A stretch of 64,000 bases of DNA from JBGTSJ01 sp041940305 (lineage in GTDB: Bacteria; Planctomycetota; Planctomycetia; Planctomycetales; Planctomycetaceae): the NCBI GenBank assembly GCA_041940305.1, contig JBGTSJ010000001.1, positions 1 through 64,000 of the forward strand. The letters run 5' to 3'. This document shows, one piece after another, positions 26,798 to 35,983 of the stretch. The translations under genes and the position numbers were made by a program. A model generated the notes under the pieces. It saw nothing but the letters and a program-made list of their open reading frames with translations, was not told where the DNA came from and searched no databases. Each line of letters opens with the position of its first letter. Positions within the stretch are counted from its first letter, which is position 1.

Positions 26798-28115
26798 ATG
26801 CCCGCCTACTTCGACGACGTCCCGACCATCCCGTACGAAGGCCCGAAGTCCAGGAATCCCCTGGCCTTCAAGCACTACAACCCTGACGAAGTCGTCGAAG
26901 GACAGAAGCTCAAGGACCTGCTCCGCTTCTCGGTCTGTTACTGGCACACGTTCCGCGGCACGGGGACCGATCCGTTCGGCTCCGCCACGCTCGTCCGTCC
27001 CTGGGACGACGGATCCAACTCCGTCGAGAACGCCCTGAAGCGCGTGGACGTGGCCTTCGAGTTCATCTCCAAGCTGGGGGCCCCGTTCTACTGCTTCCAC
27101 GATCGCGACGTCGCGCCGGAAGGCGCCAGCCTCCGCGAATCGAACAAGAACTTCGATGCCGTCGCCAAGAAGCTCAGAGAGAAGCAGCAGGAGACCGGCA
27201 TCAGGCTGCTGTGGGGGACCGCCAACCTGTTCTCGAACCCGCGGTTCATGCACGGGGCCGCCACCAGCTGCAATGCCGACGTCTTCGCCTATGCGGCCGC
27301 GCAGGTGAAGAAGGCCATCGAAGTCACCCATGAACTCGGCGGCGAGAACTACGTCTTCTGGGGGGGACGCGAGGGATACCACAACCTGTACAACACCGAC
27401 ATGCAGCGGGAACTCGACCATCTCGCCCGCTTCATGCACCTGGCCCACGACCACGCGAAGTCCATCGGCTTCAAGGGGCAATTCCTGTTTGAGCCCAAGC
27501 CGAAGGAGCCGACCAAGCACCAGTACGACTTCGACGCGGCCGCCTGTCTCAACTTCATCGGCCGCAATGGGCTCGACGGCGTCGTGAAGCTCAATATCGA
27601 GACCAACCACGCCACGCTCGCNNNNNNNNNNCACGATGATGCACGAACTGGAGTACGCCCGCATCCATGATGCGCTCGGCTCCATCGATGCCAACACCGG
27701 CGACCTGCTGCTGGGGTGGGACACCGACCAGTTCCCCACGGACGTCTACCTCACGACGCAGATCATGCTCGTGATCCTCCGGCAGAAAGGACTGGCGCCC
27801 GGCGGCGTCAATTTCGATGCGAAGGTCCGCCGCGAGAGCTTCGACCCGATCGACCTGTTCCACGCCCATATCGGCGGCATGGACGCCTTCGCCCGCGGCA
27901 CGAAGATCGCCGCACAAATCCGCAAGGACGGCGTCCTGGACGACTTCGTCAAGAACCGCTACCGCAGCTTCGACAGCGGGATCGGCCAGAAGATCGAGAG
28001 CGGCTCCGCCACGTTCGCCGATCTCGAAAAGTATATGCTGGAGAAGGGTGAGATCGCTCCCAACGAGAGCGGACGCCAGGAGTACCTGGAGAACCTGATT
28101 AACGACTACCTGTAG
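26798..28115 (+). CDS. xylA: Xylose isomerase, interrupted by an assembly gap
   Basis: XylA interconverts D-xylose and D-xylulose (also glucose and fructose) with two divalent metals. The catalytic histidine region FYCFHDRDVAPEG, the metal-binding EPKPKEPTKHQYDFD and the C-terminal LGSIDANTGDLLLGWDTDQFP are present. A run of ten N at 27622-27631 falls inside the conserved NHATLA..TMMHELEYARIH region and shifts the frame. Replacing it with six bases would restore ATLAGHTMMHEL, so the gene is almost certainly intact. No xylulokinase gene is nearby. Confidence 0.95.
27622..27631. other. Assembly gap (10 N)
   Basis: Ten ambiguous bases inside xylA. The coding frame differs by one on either side. 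The family sequence ATLAGHT predicts six missing bases, so ten is probably a placeholder length. Confidence 0.95.
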
Positions 28116-28130
28116 TAGGCAGACGCGCTC

Positions 28131-28163
28131 AGGAACCCGGTTTCTTCAAGAAACCGGGTTTCT
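28131..28163. repeat. Dispersed palindrome family A, copy 3
   Basis: The arms GGAACCCGGTTTCTT and AAGAAACCGGGTTTCT lie 16 bp after the xylA stop codon. The perfect stem of about 15 bp could end the xylA transcript, though no T-run follows. Confidence 0.8.
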
Positions 28164-28186
28164 CTATGCGCGGATTCCTGGCCGGT

Positions 28187-28221
28187 AAAAAAACAAACCC
28201 CGGCGCCATACGACGCCGGGG
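28187..28221 (-). terminator. Rho-independent terminator for the DUF1501 gene
   Basis: On the minus strand a stem CCCCGGCG/CGCCGGGG (28221-28198) is followed by TTTGTTTTTTT (28197-28187). It lies about 80 bp after the stop of the DUF1501 gene at 28300. Read on the plus strand there is no T-run, so it works only for the minus strand. Confidence 0.75.
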
Positions 28222-28224
28222 CCG

Positions 28225-28247
28225 TTCTGCACCGACGCGGTGCAGAA
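28225..28247. repeat. Perfect 9-bp hairpin beside the terminator
   Basis: TTCTGCACC and GGTGCAGAA pair perfectly around the loop GACGC. It sits just upstream of the terminator in the DUF1501 3' untranslated region and could be a stability element or a second pause hairpin. Confidence 0.6.
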
Positions 28248-28299
28248 GCGCGGAGGTACATCCAGCTATACGGTCAACGTGTCTCCAGTATTGGAAGAT

Positions 28300-29580
28300 T
28301 CAGGCAAAGAGCTCCTCGATCGTCTCGCCGCTTTCCACAATCTTCATCGGACGGCCCAGCGGGCTGATATTCTCGTGCGCGGGATCGACCTGCAGCGCGC
28401 GGCAGATCGACGTGAACAGGTCTCCCACCCCGACGGGCCGGTCCGAGATGCCGCTTCCGTCGTCGGTCGTGGCGCCGATCACCTGGCCGCCACGGATTCC
28501 GCCTCCGGCCAGCGCGACGCTGAACGCGCGGGGATAGTGGTCGCGGCCCGTGTTCGGATTGATCCGCGGCGTGCGCCCGAACTCACCCATCCAGGCCACC
28601 ACCGTGGTCTCGAGCAGGCCGCGGTCCTTGAGGTCCGCGATGAGCGTCCCGAAGCCCGGGTCGACCTGCGCCGCGAGCTGTCCGGTGCGGTCGAAATTGT
28701 TCTGGTGCGTGTCCCAGCCGTTCGAGCGGACCTCGACGAAGGTGACTCCCTCTTCGACCAGCCGCCGGGCCAGCAGGCAGCCGCGGCCGAACTGGTTGTC
28801 GCCGTACTGCGACGTCAATGACGAGGGCTCGTCCTGGAAGTCGAAGGCCCGCGTCTCGGGGCTGAGTACGAGCTGCGACGCTTTCCCGTAGAGTTGCTGA
28901 TGCGAGGCGACGACCGGTTCCGCGCCGCGACGGCCGAATTCCCCTTCCAGTCGCCCCAGTAACCCCAGCCGGCGGCTGTAGCGACGTTCCGGCACCGGAG
29001 TCCCGACGTTCTGCGGCAGTTCGCCGGGATTGTTCACGACGAACGGTTCGTAATCGACACCCAGGAACCCCGCTCCGATCGTGGGACCGATCGAGACAAA
29101 CGACGGCAGCTCGCACTCACCAGTCGCCAGTTCCTTCGCGACGGCCGATGCAAAGTTGGGATGCTTCACGCTTCCCGACGGGATATACCCGGTGTGCAAC
29201 TGGTACGTCGCACGCTGGTGGTTTCCCTCGCGGTTGGTCATCGAGCGGATGAGCGCGATGTCCTGCATCTGTGCCGCCGTCTTCTCCCAGCCGGCGGCGA
29301 TCTGAACTCCCGGCACGGCCGTGTCGATGGCCTCAGTCGGTCCGCCGTTCTCGACGCCGGGCTTGGGATCGAACGTCTCGAACTGGCTCGGTCCCCCCTG
29401 CATCCAGAGCAGGATCATCGACCGTCCCTGTTTGCGCAGCTCGGCCGCCTGCAGGCTCATCAGGTCGCGGAAGTTCAGCGTCCCCGCCGCGATCGCTCCG
29501 GCCGACACACAGTGCAGAAAGCTGCGCCGTGACACGCGATCACGCCGCACTGCAATCGATTCATGACGTGTGGCAAACAT
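28300..29580 (-). CDS. DUF1501 protein with Tat-type signal
   Basis: The 426-residue product has a twin-arginine signal (VSRRSFLHCVSAGAIAAG). The DUF1501 (sulfatase-like, alkaline-phosphatase fold) blocks are LLWMQGGPSQFETFDPKPG, YGDNQFGRGCLLARRLVEEG, WDTHQNNFDRTGQ, VVAWMGEFGRTPRINPNTGRDHYP and LAGGGIRGGQVIGATT. The enzymatic role is unproven; members pair with DUF1549/1553 proteins in planctomycetes. It follows such a gene by 52 bp and ends before a strong terminator. The start at 29580 gives the Tat signal directly. Confidence 0.94.
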   Translation of the reverse strand: MFATRHESIAVRRDRVSRRSFLHCVSAGAIAAGTLNFRDLMSLQAAELRKQGRSMILLWMQGGPSQFETFDPKPGVENGGPTEAIDTAVPGVQIAAGWEKTAAQMQDIALIRSMTNREGNHQRATYQLHTGYIPSGSVKHPNFASAVAKELATGECELPSFVSIGPTIGAGFLGVDYEPFVVNNPGELPQNVGTPVPERRYSRRLGLLGRLEGEFGRRGAEPVVASHQQLYGKASQLVLSPETRAFDFQDEPSSLTSQYGDNQFGRGCLLARRLVEEGVTFVEVRSNGWDTHQNNFDRTGQLAAQVDPGFGTLIADLKDRGLLETTVVAWMGEFGRTPRINPNTGRDHYPRAFSVALAGGGIRGGQVIGATTDDGSGISDRPVGVGDLFTSICRALQVDPAHENISPLGRPMKIVESGETIEELFA

Positions 29581-29592
29581 GACTCGAACTCC

Positions 29593-29626
29593 GAGAAACC
29601 CGGCTTCTTGAAGAAACCGGGTTTCT
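29593..29626. repeat. Dispersed palindrome family A, copy 4
   Basis: GAGAAACCCGGCTTCTT and AAGAAACCGGGTTTCT fill most of the 52-bp space between the DUF1549/1553 gene and its DUF1501 partner. Within a shared transcript it would form an intercistronic hairpin. Confidence 0.8.
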
Positions 29627-29632
29627 GTGTGA

Positions 29633-31441
29633 CTATCGACGCGACAGAAACTCGCTGCTGTTGAGCAGGCTCCAGAACAGGTCTTCAAACGCCTCGGTCC
29701 GGCTGCCGACTTCATTGATGTAGTCGAGCGCGATCCCGGTCTCTTCCGCCGAAGGTTCGCGCGACAGCGTGAGGACGTACAGTTCGGCCAATGCATCCTC
29801 GTTGTCGTCGTACTCGCGGAGGATCCGCCCCAGTCGGGTGTCGCCGTTCGCCCGGATCAGTCCACTAATCTGGGTCGAGTTCATCAGGAACAGCGCCTGC
29901 GGGATGCTCCCCACGATGTCTTCCTGAGGCATCGAGGGGTCGAACCCGAACAGTTCGGCGAACGCGGTGCGTCCAGGGTCGCGGTTCATCCCGTAGATGC
30001 CGCGCCGCCGGCCGCCCGCTCCCGCCAACTGCTCCACTCCGAGCACTTTCGTGATCGAGTTGTAGACCTGGTCGGCTCGCAGCCGCGCCGGCATGGCCGA
30101 CGCGAACGGCGGCGTCTCGACCGAGGGATCGGGCGTCCGGATCTGCCGCTGATACGTCTCGGTATTGGCGATCGTGCGGTACAGCCACTTCACGTCGTAA
30201 CCGTGCTCGGTGAATCCGGCCGCCAGCACTTCCAGTGCATCCTCACAGTCGGCGCTGCGCAACGGGCCGATGTCGTCGATCGGCGTGTAGAAGCCGCGTC
30301 CCGTCATCTCGGCCCACACGCGGTTCACAAACGCTTTTGAGAACCATTCGTTGTCGGGAGATGTGATCGCTTCCGCGAGCGCGTTGCGCCGATCGAGGTC
30401 CGGCGTCCCGGTTTCCAGCGACATCCCGTCCACGAAGAACACCGGCTCCACGCGCGTGCCGCGCGAGGACGGATCGTTCAGGTCGGGCATGTAGTATTCG
30501 GGCGCTCCGCGTCCCGGCTGGTCGGCCGGCGGGCGCGGGATGCTCGCGAACTCCTCCTTCGACAGCGCGCCGTCCTTATCCGTATCCGCCGCCTGCAGGA
30601 TCTGGTCGAACCGGTCGGCGATGAACCGCACCGTCGCCGCTTCCGACTTCACGACTTTCCCGTCGCGATTGCGGTCCATGAACGCGAACGTCCGGTCGGG
30701 ATCGAACTCCGCCTGACCGCGCCGACGCTCGTTGACGTTCACCGACTCGACGACGAAGCTACGGACATCTCCGGCAGTCTCGGGCCGCACCCGGATGCGC
30801 GGGAAGAACGCCGCCAGTTCGTGGAATTGCTCCCGCGTCCACGAATCGGTCGGGTGGTCATGGCAGTTCGCGCACTGGATCTGGATTCCGAGGAAGATCC
30901 GCGACGTCTCCGCCGCGAGTTCGGCCGGCTGGCCGGTGTGGGCGAAGATCAGCGCCGTCCGCCCGTCCTCGCTGATGCTGCCCGTCGCCGTCAGCAATTC
31001 CGTCGCGACTTCGTCCCAGGGCGTGTTTGCCGCAAACTGCTGTTCCAGCCAGCTTTCGAACGCCCCCTGCGTGATCCGCGCCCGCTCTTCGGTGGCGTTG
31101 GTGAACACGACGTCCGACCAGTATCGCGCCCACGTCTGTGCGTACTCCGGAGAATCCAGCAGCCGGTCAATGACCCGCGCCCGCTTGTCGGGACTGGGAT
31201 CGAGACCGAACGCCGTCACCTCGTTGGGGGACGGGAGGGTGCCCGCTAGGTCGAGCGTCACCCGGCGCAGAAAGTCTTCATCATTGGTTCGCGGCGCCCG
31301 TTCCAGATCCGCAGGCAACCCTGCGTCGATCAGTTGGTCGACCCTGTGGGCCGTCTCCGAAGAAGGCTCCGCCGCAGTTGTCCGCGCGGCGACTCCCAGC
31401 AGAGCTGCGATCGCCAGAATTTGAGCTGGAGTCCGGGTCAT
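29633..31441 (-). CDS. DUF1549/DUF1553 protein with embedded EF-hands, lacking the cytochrome domain
   Basis: The 602-residue exported protein has a signal peptide (ILAIAALLGVAARTTAAE). A DUF1549 domain follows (DFLRRVTLDLAGTLPSPNEV, YWSDVVFTNATEE, CANCHDHPTDSW near residue 193). Two EF-hand-like calcium loops come next (DRNRDGKVVKSEA and DTDKDGALSKEE, residues ~250-300), then a DUF1553 domain (FVNRVWAEMTGRGFYTPIDDIG, IPQALFLMNSTQIS, LYVLTLSREPSAEE). The N-terminal PSCyt1 haem domain found in many relatives is absent; the only CxxCH is the one inside DUF1549. It heads a two-gene unit with DUF1501. Confidence 0.93.
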   Translation of the reverse strand: MTRTPAQILAIAALLGVAARTTAAEPSSETAHRVDQLIDAGLPADLERAPRTNDEDFLRRVTLDLAGTLPSPNEVTAFGLDPSPDKRARVIDRLLDSPEYAQTWARYWSDVVFTNATEERARITQGAFESWLEQQFAANTPWDEVATELLTATGSISEDGRTALIFAHTGQPAELAAETSRIFLGIQIQCANCHDHPTDSWTREQFHELAAFFPRIRVRPETAGDVRSFVVESVNVNERRRGQAEFDPDRTFAFMDRNRDGKVVKSEAATVRFIADRFDQILQAADTDKDGALSKEEFASIPRPPADQPGRGAPEYYMPDLNDPSSRGTRVEPVFFVDGMSLETGTPDLDRRNALAEAITSPDNEWFSKAFVNRVWAEMTGRGFYTPIDDIGPLRSADCEDALEVLAAGFTEHGYDVKWLYRTIANTETYQRQIRTPDPSVETPPFASAMPARLRADQVYNSITKVLGVEQLAGAGGRRRGIYGMNRDPGRTAFAELFGFDPSMPQEDIVGSIPQALFLMNSTQISGLIRANGDTRLGRILREYDDNEDALAELYVLTLSREPSAEETGIALDYINEVGSRTEAFEDLFWSLLNSSEFLSRR

Positions 31442-31630
31442 GCGATTCGCCCTGACGCAACCTCTTTCCGGAAAACCGGTTCTGCGTCCGCCTCCCAATT
31501 CGGAAGGCACGCTGTCTATTAACCCCGACCCCGCGCCCGTGGTTTCGCAAAGTTTCGGCAAGAATCGACCTTCGGCAAGGATGCGTACCTGGAGCGAGCG
31601 ACCGGACCGTGGCAAAATGCCCCACCCGTG

Positions 31631-32455
31631 TCACGCTTTTTGCCGAGGCTCCAGCCACCGCCTCTGCATCCACTCCGATACCACCGCAAAGCCTTGCGGG
31701 AAATGCCGTTTGAACAGCCAGATCTGTCCGGCCCGAAAACCCGCGACCACATACAGCCGGCCGCGATACATCCCCCGCACCGCTTTGTCCGCCACCTTCT
31801 CCGGGGTCAGCCGCGACTCCGCCATAAAGGCCGCCCCCCCCGCCTTTTCCCGCGGATCGCTGAATCGCCCGCAGTCCAGCAGGTTCGTCTGCACGAACCA
31901 CGGGCAGACGACTGTAACTCCTACGTTGTACCGCTTGAGTTCCTGGTACATCGTCTCAGAGAGCGACACGACCCCGGCCTTGGCCACGTTATACGCCCCC
32001 ATCCGGACTGCCGAGATCAGCCCCGCCACCGACGCCATGTTCATCACGTACGACCGCTGCGGATTCTCTTTCAGCCACGGGACGAACGTGTGACAACCCA
32101 GCACCACACCCCGCAGGTTGATTGACAACAGCCAGTCCCAGTCCGCCACGGGCGTGCGCCCCACTTCGCCGCTGACCACCACGCCGGCGTTGTTCACCAC
32201 CAGTTCGATGGACGGCCATTCCCCCCGCAGTTTCGCGTGAATCCGCTCCCACTCTTCGTCCCGGCTGACGTCCAGCCGCTCCACCTGCGCCGACCCCCCG
32301 GCCTGCTCCACAAGCCGCCGCGTTTCTTCACAACCCGCCTCGTTGATGTCCGCGAGCGCCAGGTGCCACCCGTCGCGGGCCAGCCGCACGGCAATCGCGC
32401 GCCCCAGCCCGCTCGCCGCACCGGTCACCAACCCCCTCCGCTGCTGCACAGCCAT
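31631..32455 (-). CDS. Short-chain dehydrogenase/reductase
   Basis: The 274-residue cytoplasmic protein has the NAD(P)-binding TGAASGLGRAIAVRLA, LALADINEAG (Asp favours NAD), VNNAGVV, and the Ser-Tyr-Lys triad (MNMASVAGLIS, GAYNVAKAGVVS). The C-terminal region (WLFKRHFPQGFAVVSEWMQR) is typical of SDRs that act on lipophilic substrates. The substrate is unknown. The start at 32455 precedes the glycine motif by 11 residues; upstream readings run into intergenic repeats. Confidence 0.92.
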   Translation of the reverse strand: MAVQQRRGLVTGAASGLGRAIAVRLARDGWHLALADINEAGCEETRRLVEQAGGSAQVERLDVSRDEEWERIHAKLRGEWPSIELVVNNAGVVVSGEVGRTPVADWDWLLSINLRGVVLGCHTFVPWLKENPQRSYVMNMASVAGLISAVRMGAYNVAKAGVVSLSETMYQELKRYNVGVTVVCPWFVQTNLLDCGRFSDPREKAGGAAFMAESRLTPEKVADKAVRGMYRGRLYVVAGFRAGQIWLFKRHFPQGFAVVSEWMQRRWLEPRQKA

Positions 32456-32535
32456 ACAAACCTCATTCCCTTGAACTGCGGGGGACGCATCGTAGGCGAA
32501 CCGCCGAATCCGCGGAACACACCCGACGACCGAAG

Positions 32536-32692
32536 AAATGAACCGCGAAAGACGCGAAAGCGGCGAAAAACGGGGAAGGGCAGTCGTGACTGACCCGGGC
32601 TGCAATCGACATCCGCCTCGAGTTCTGATCAACAAATGCATCCGATCTGCCCTGATCCCTTTTCGCTCTTTTCGCGTCTTTCGCGGTTCCCC
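32536..32692. repeat. Inverted pair of (A/C)GAAAG-type intergenic repeats
   Basis: A 20-bp perfect inverted repeat (GAACCGCGAAAGACGCGAAA at 32540-32559, and its complement at 32670-32689) bounds about 110 bp. The same periodic CGAAAG style recurs at 32725-32755 and, as CACGAAGACACAAAGG, at 56872-56920. No gene is visible in 32456-32847. The pair could fold into a long stem if transcribed. Confidence 0.65.
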
Positions 32693-32768
32693 TCCCGTAG
32701 CGCCCGTTTCCGAACCCATTGCGCTCCTTCGTGTCTCCGCGACTTTGCGCCGGCATTCATCGAAAAGT

Positions 32769-32798
32769 TTGACCCTCTTTTTCCCACCCCCGTATAAT
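32769..32798 (+). promoter_or_regulatory. Promoter of the NfeD-family gene
   Basis: TTGACC (32769-32774) and a perfect TATAAT (32793-32798) are 18 bp apart. The expected start of transcription is about 43 bp before the ATG at 32848. This is the clearest housekeeping-type promoter in the window. Confidence 0.72.
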
Positions 32799-32847
32799 CA
32801 ACAGCCGCTGAAGCGATGACTCGCTCCTCCATTACGGATCCAGCCGC

Positions 32848-35088
32848 ATGCCGTCTTCACCCACCAGCGCCGGATCGCTCGCCCGGCGCGCCCTGCTCGC
32901 GCTGATCGGCGGACTGCTCCTGCTCCCCCGCCTGCAGACCAGCCGCGCCCAGGAGGATGAAGCCGCCGAACGGCGCCAGCCCGTCGGCCGCTACATCACG
33001 CTGGAGAGCCCCATCACCGACGACACGATCGCCCTGGTCCGCCAGACCGGCCTCGAGCTGCAGCAGATCGCCGTACAGGAAAACCGTCCGGCTTACCTCA
33101 TCCTTGAAATCCGTCCCGGCACCAGCCAGTTTCACCACGTTTATGCCCTCGCCGATTTCCTCACATCGGCCGATATCCCCCAGGTCAGCACGATTGCCTG
33201 GGTGCCCGAAACCGTCGTCGGGCACAACGTAATCGCGGCCCTTGCCGCGAGCGAGATCGTGATGCACCCCGACGCCCAGATCGGCGACGTCGGCCTCGGC
33301 AAGGCGCTCGCCGCCGACCAGCAGCAGTTCATCCGCAACATGGTCGCCAAGCGTCGCAACAAGAAAGTCAACGAGTTTCTCGCGACCGCTCTCATGGACC
33401 CCGCCGCCACGCTGGTCCAGCTCACCGTCGAGCCGCAGCCCGGCATGCCGGAAAAGCGGCTGGTCACCGAGCAGGAGGCTGCACGCGTCCTGCAGAGCGG
33501 TGTCGAGATCCGTGACCGCAGCACCATCAAGGAAGCCGGCACCCCCGGCATGTTCTCCGGCGCCTCGGCACGCAATCTCGACATCCTCGTCGTCCGCACG
33601 GCCGGCGACCGGCTGGAAATGGCCCGGTCCTACAACCTTCCGCCAGAAGCCCTCCGGGAACAGCGCGCCCGCGGCGACGCCAGAACAGTCACGCTCATCG
33701 AGGTCAACGGCACGATCGAGCCGGTCCTCGAGACCTTCCTCGTCCGGCAGATCGACCGCGCTGTCGCGGGAGGCGCGAAGACGATCATCTTTGACATCAC
33801 CTCCGACGGCGGGATGCTCTATCCCAGCCGCGATCTCGCGTTCCGCATCGCCGACCTGGAAGCCCGCGATATCCGCACGGTCGCGTTCATCAAGGATCGC
33901 GCTCTCAGCGGCGCCGCCTTCATTGCGCTGGGATGCGATGAAATCTACATGACCCCCAACGCCAAGATCGGCGACATCCTCCCGCTGGAGATCAAGCAGG
34001 GTGGCGCGATCGAGCGCGCTCCGGAGAAGCTGATGACGGTCCTCGTCGAATGGCTGCGCGACATCGGCGAACGCAAGCAGCGCCCCGTCGCGGTCTGCAT
34101 GGCGATGGCCGACCCCTCGATCGAAGTCTATCAGGCGACCAATAAGGAATCCGGCACGATCTGGTACCTCAGCGAGGACCAGTTCCGCGAACTCGGAGAT
34201 GAATGGGTCAAGGGCCCGCTCGTGCAGGAGTCGCGTGAAAGCATCCCGATGACCGTGGGCGCCAAACGCGCCCATGAACTCCGCATCGCTGAACTCCCCG
34301 TCGCCGGGTTCGACGAGCTCAAGGAGCGCGTCGGCATTCCCCCCGACATCAAGCCCTTCAAGATTGGCCGCACATGGATTGACGACCTGGTGTTCGTCCT
34401 CAACACCCCGCTGGTGATGGGACTGCTGTTCTTCATCGGCATCGTCTGCATCTACCTGGAGCTGCACTTCACCACCGGACTGCTCGGCATCATCTCGCTG
34501 CTCTGCTTCGCCCTGTTCTTCTGGAGCAAGGTGCTCGGAGGGACCGCCGGCTGGCTGGAGGTGCTGCTGTTCATCATTGGCCTCGGCTGCCTGGCTATGG
34601 AGATCTTCGTCATCCCGGGGTTCGGGGTGTTCGGCGTATCCGGCGGCCTGCTGATCTTCGCCTCGCTGATCATGGCCAGCCAGACATTCGGCAACTTCGA
34701 AACGGGCCGCGACCTCGAGGAAGCCACCAGGACTGTCGGCACGCTCAGTGCCGCAGTGATCGCCGTCATCATCATGGCGATGGCGATCAGCCGTTATCTC
34801 CCCAGCATGCCGCTGTTCAGCCACATGATCCTCTCCCCACCCGGCGCCGCCGACGTCGCGCCCACCGACGAACCCCGCCTCCGCCCCGACCTCGCCGGCT
34901 CCCAGCACGCCAGCCCGCTCGTTGGCAAACATGGCAAAGCCACGACCGTTCTTCGCCCATCCGGCAAAGCCACAATCGACGGCCGCCTGATGGAAGTCAT
35001 CAGCGACGGTCCCTTCATCAACGAGGGCGCTCAGCTCGAAGTCGTCCGCGTCGCGGGCAATCGCATCATCGTTCGCGAAACCGCCTGA
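32848..35088 (+). CDS. Long NfeD-family membrane protein with two ClpP-like modules
   Basis: The 746-residue product has a signal sequence and two successive ClpP-class serine-protease-like modules (about residues 45-180 and 285-420). Four or five membrane segments follow (residues ~495-640, e.g. VMGLLFFIGIVCIYLELHF). It ends in an NfeD OB-like domain (GKATIDGRLMEVISDGPFIN). Module 2 keeps ITSDGG and RALSGAAFIALGCDEIYM, where the Ser aligns with the catalytic serine. Module 1 has VVGHNVIAALAASEIVM, with Gly at that position. Relatives work with stomatin-type partners in membrane quality control; no stomatin gene is adjacent. Confidence 0.9.
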   Translation: MPSSPTSAGSLARRALLALIGGLLLLPRLQTSRAQEDEAAERRQPVGRYITLESPITDDTIALVRQTGLELQQIAVQENRPAYLILEIRPGTSQFHHVYALADFLTSADIPQVSTIAWVPETVVGHNVIAALAASEIVMHPDAQIGDVGLGKALAADQQQFIRNMVAKRRNKKVNEFLATALMDPAATLVQLTVEPQPGMPEKRLVTEQEAARVLQSGVEIRDRSTIKEAGTPGMFSGASARNLDILVVRTAGDRLEMARSYNLPPEALREQRARGDARTVTLIEVNGTIEPVLETFLVRQIDRAVAGGAKTIIFDITSDGGMLYPSRDLAFRIADLEARDIRTVAFIKDRALSGAAFIALGCDEIYMTPNAKIGDILPLEIKQGGAIERAPEKLMTVLVEWLRDIGERKQRPVAVCMAMADPSIEVYQATNKESGTIWYLSEDQFRELGDEWVKGPLVQESRESIPMTVGAKRAHELRIAELPVAGFDELKERVGIPPDIKPFKIGRTWIDDLVFVLNTPLVMGLLFFIGIVCIYLELHFTTGLLGIISLLCFALFFWSKVLGGTAGWLEVLLFIIGLGCLAMEIFVIPGFGVFGVSGGLLIFASLIMASQTFGNFETGRDLEEATRTVGTLSAAVIAVIIMAMAISRYLPSMPLFSHMILSPPGAADVAPTDEPRLRPDLAGSQHASPLVGKHGKATTVLRPSGKATIDGRLMEVISDGPFINEGAQLEVVRVAGNRIIVRETA

Positions 35089-35103
35089 CCGCCGCTCACC
35101 CGT

Positions 35104-35808
35104 TTAGCCGCGACTCGCCAGAGGAGCACGCCGCAGGTCAAAGATGTGCACGTCCCGACTGGACGGGAACTCGCACTCCCGCCCCTCCACGTCGCGCACG
35201 ATCACCTGCCAGCCGCGTTGCAGGGCCTTGTTGTAGAACTTGGGCGCCTGGCTGCGATTGGGGTCGCCGATCCAGCAGCAGCCGTCTTCCGTCAGCATGG
35301 CGTCGATCAGGTCCAGGATCGCATCGTGGCTGCGGGCCTCGTAAATCACCTCGCAGCCGATAATCACGGGAAACCGCCGCGGCTCCGGTTGCCGCCAGTC
35401 GAGCTTGAGTGTCTCCACGTCGGGGAAACCGTTGCGGGCCGCGTTCACGCGACAGGCCGTCAGGGAGGTCTCGTCGTAGTCGCTGAACGTCACCCGCCAG
35501 CCGCGAGCGAGCGCGGCGACGCCGACCAGCCCCACACCGGAGCCGACCTCCAGCACCGGCGTTCCCTCCGGCCAGCCGGCGTGCTGCAGCGCCCGCGACA
35601 TCGGCACCGACGCCGGCCACAAGTACGACCAGTACGGCATGTAATCGTCCCGCCGGTTCGCTTCCAGCACGGCCGGATCCTCCAGAAACTCATCCGGCTC
35701 GGCGGGACGCAGCAATTCGATGGTGCGGTCCCCGAGATCAATCACGTCGCGCATCCACCCTCCGGGAACGGGCGGGAGTGTCTCGGCAGATAGCAGAGGT
35801 GAATCCAT
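35104..35808 (-). CDS. Class I SAM-dependent methyltransferase (METTL21/lysine-MTase-like)
   Basis: The 234-residue cytoplasmic protein has motif I VLEVGSGVGLVGVAAL, the post-motif acidic end of beta-2 (TFSDYDETSLTACRVNAARNG), and motif IV VIIGCEVIYEARSH. The order and the preceding YWSYLWPASVPMSRAL fit the Methyltransf_16 group, which methylates protein lysines or small molecules. The target is unknown. It converges with the NfeD gene (15 bp apart). Confidence 0.85.
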   Translation of the reverse strand: MDSPLLSAETLPPVPGGWMRDVIDLGDRTIELLRPAEPDEFLEDPAVLEANRRDDYMPYWSYLWPASVPMSRALQHAGWPEGTPVLEVGSGVGLVGVAALARGWRVTFSDYDETSLTACRVNAARNGFPDVETLKLDWRQPEPRRFPVIIGCEVIYEARSHDAILDLIDAMLTEDGCCWIGDPNRSQAPKFYNKALQRGWQVIVRDVEGRECEFPSSRDVHIFDLRRAPLASRG

Positions 35809-35983
35809 CAGTCTGATTACGCGTCATTCGTCGGGGGGAGAGGTGTTCGCGGCCCGGAGCGCAGCAACCGACTTCGACTCGCGAGGCACCCGGCGAACTC
35901 GGTGCGGCGCGGGGTGCAGGCGCGGATCTTTGTGGAGGGCACTCTCTGGTCCGGAGTTCATCGTCTGTTGCAGTGAGCCCAGC

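Noticed and set aside
28300..31441. DUF1501-DUF1549/1553 pair as a novel defence or secretion system
   Set aside because: These pairs are a known, highly expanded planctomycete combination; nothing here links them to defence.
32857..34932. A 691-codon open frame antisense to the NfeD-family gene
   Set aside because: The plus-strand product has clear ClpP/NfeD domains, a promoter and a signal peptide. The antisense frame is Glu/Asp/Ala/Gly-rich without a domain and is an effect of high GC codon use.
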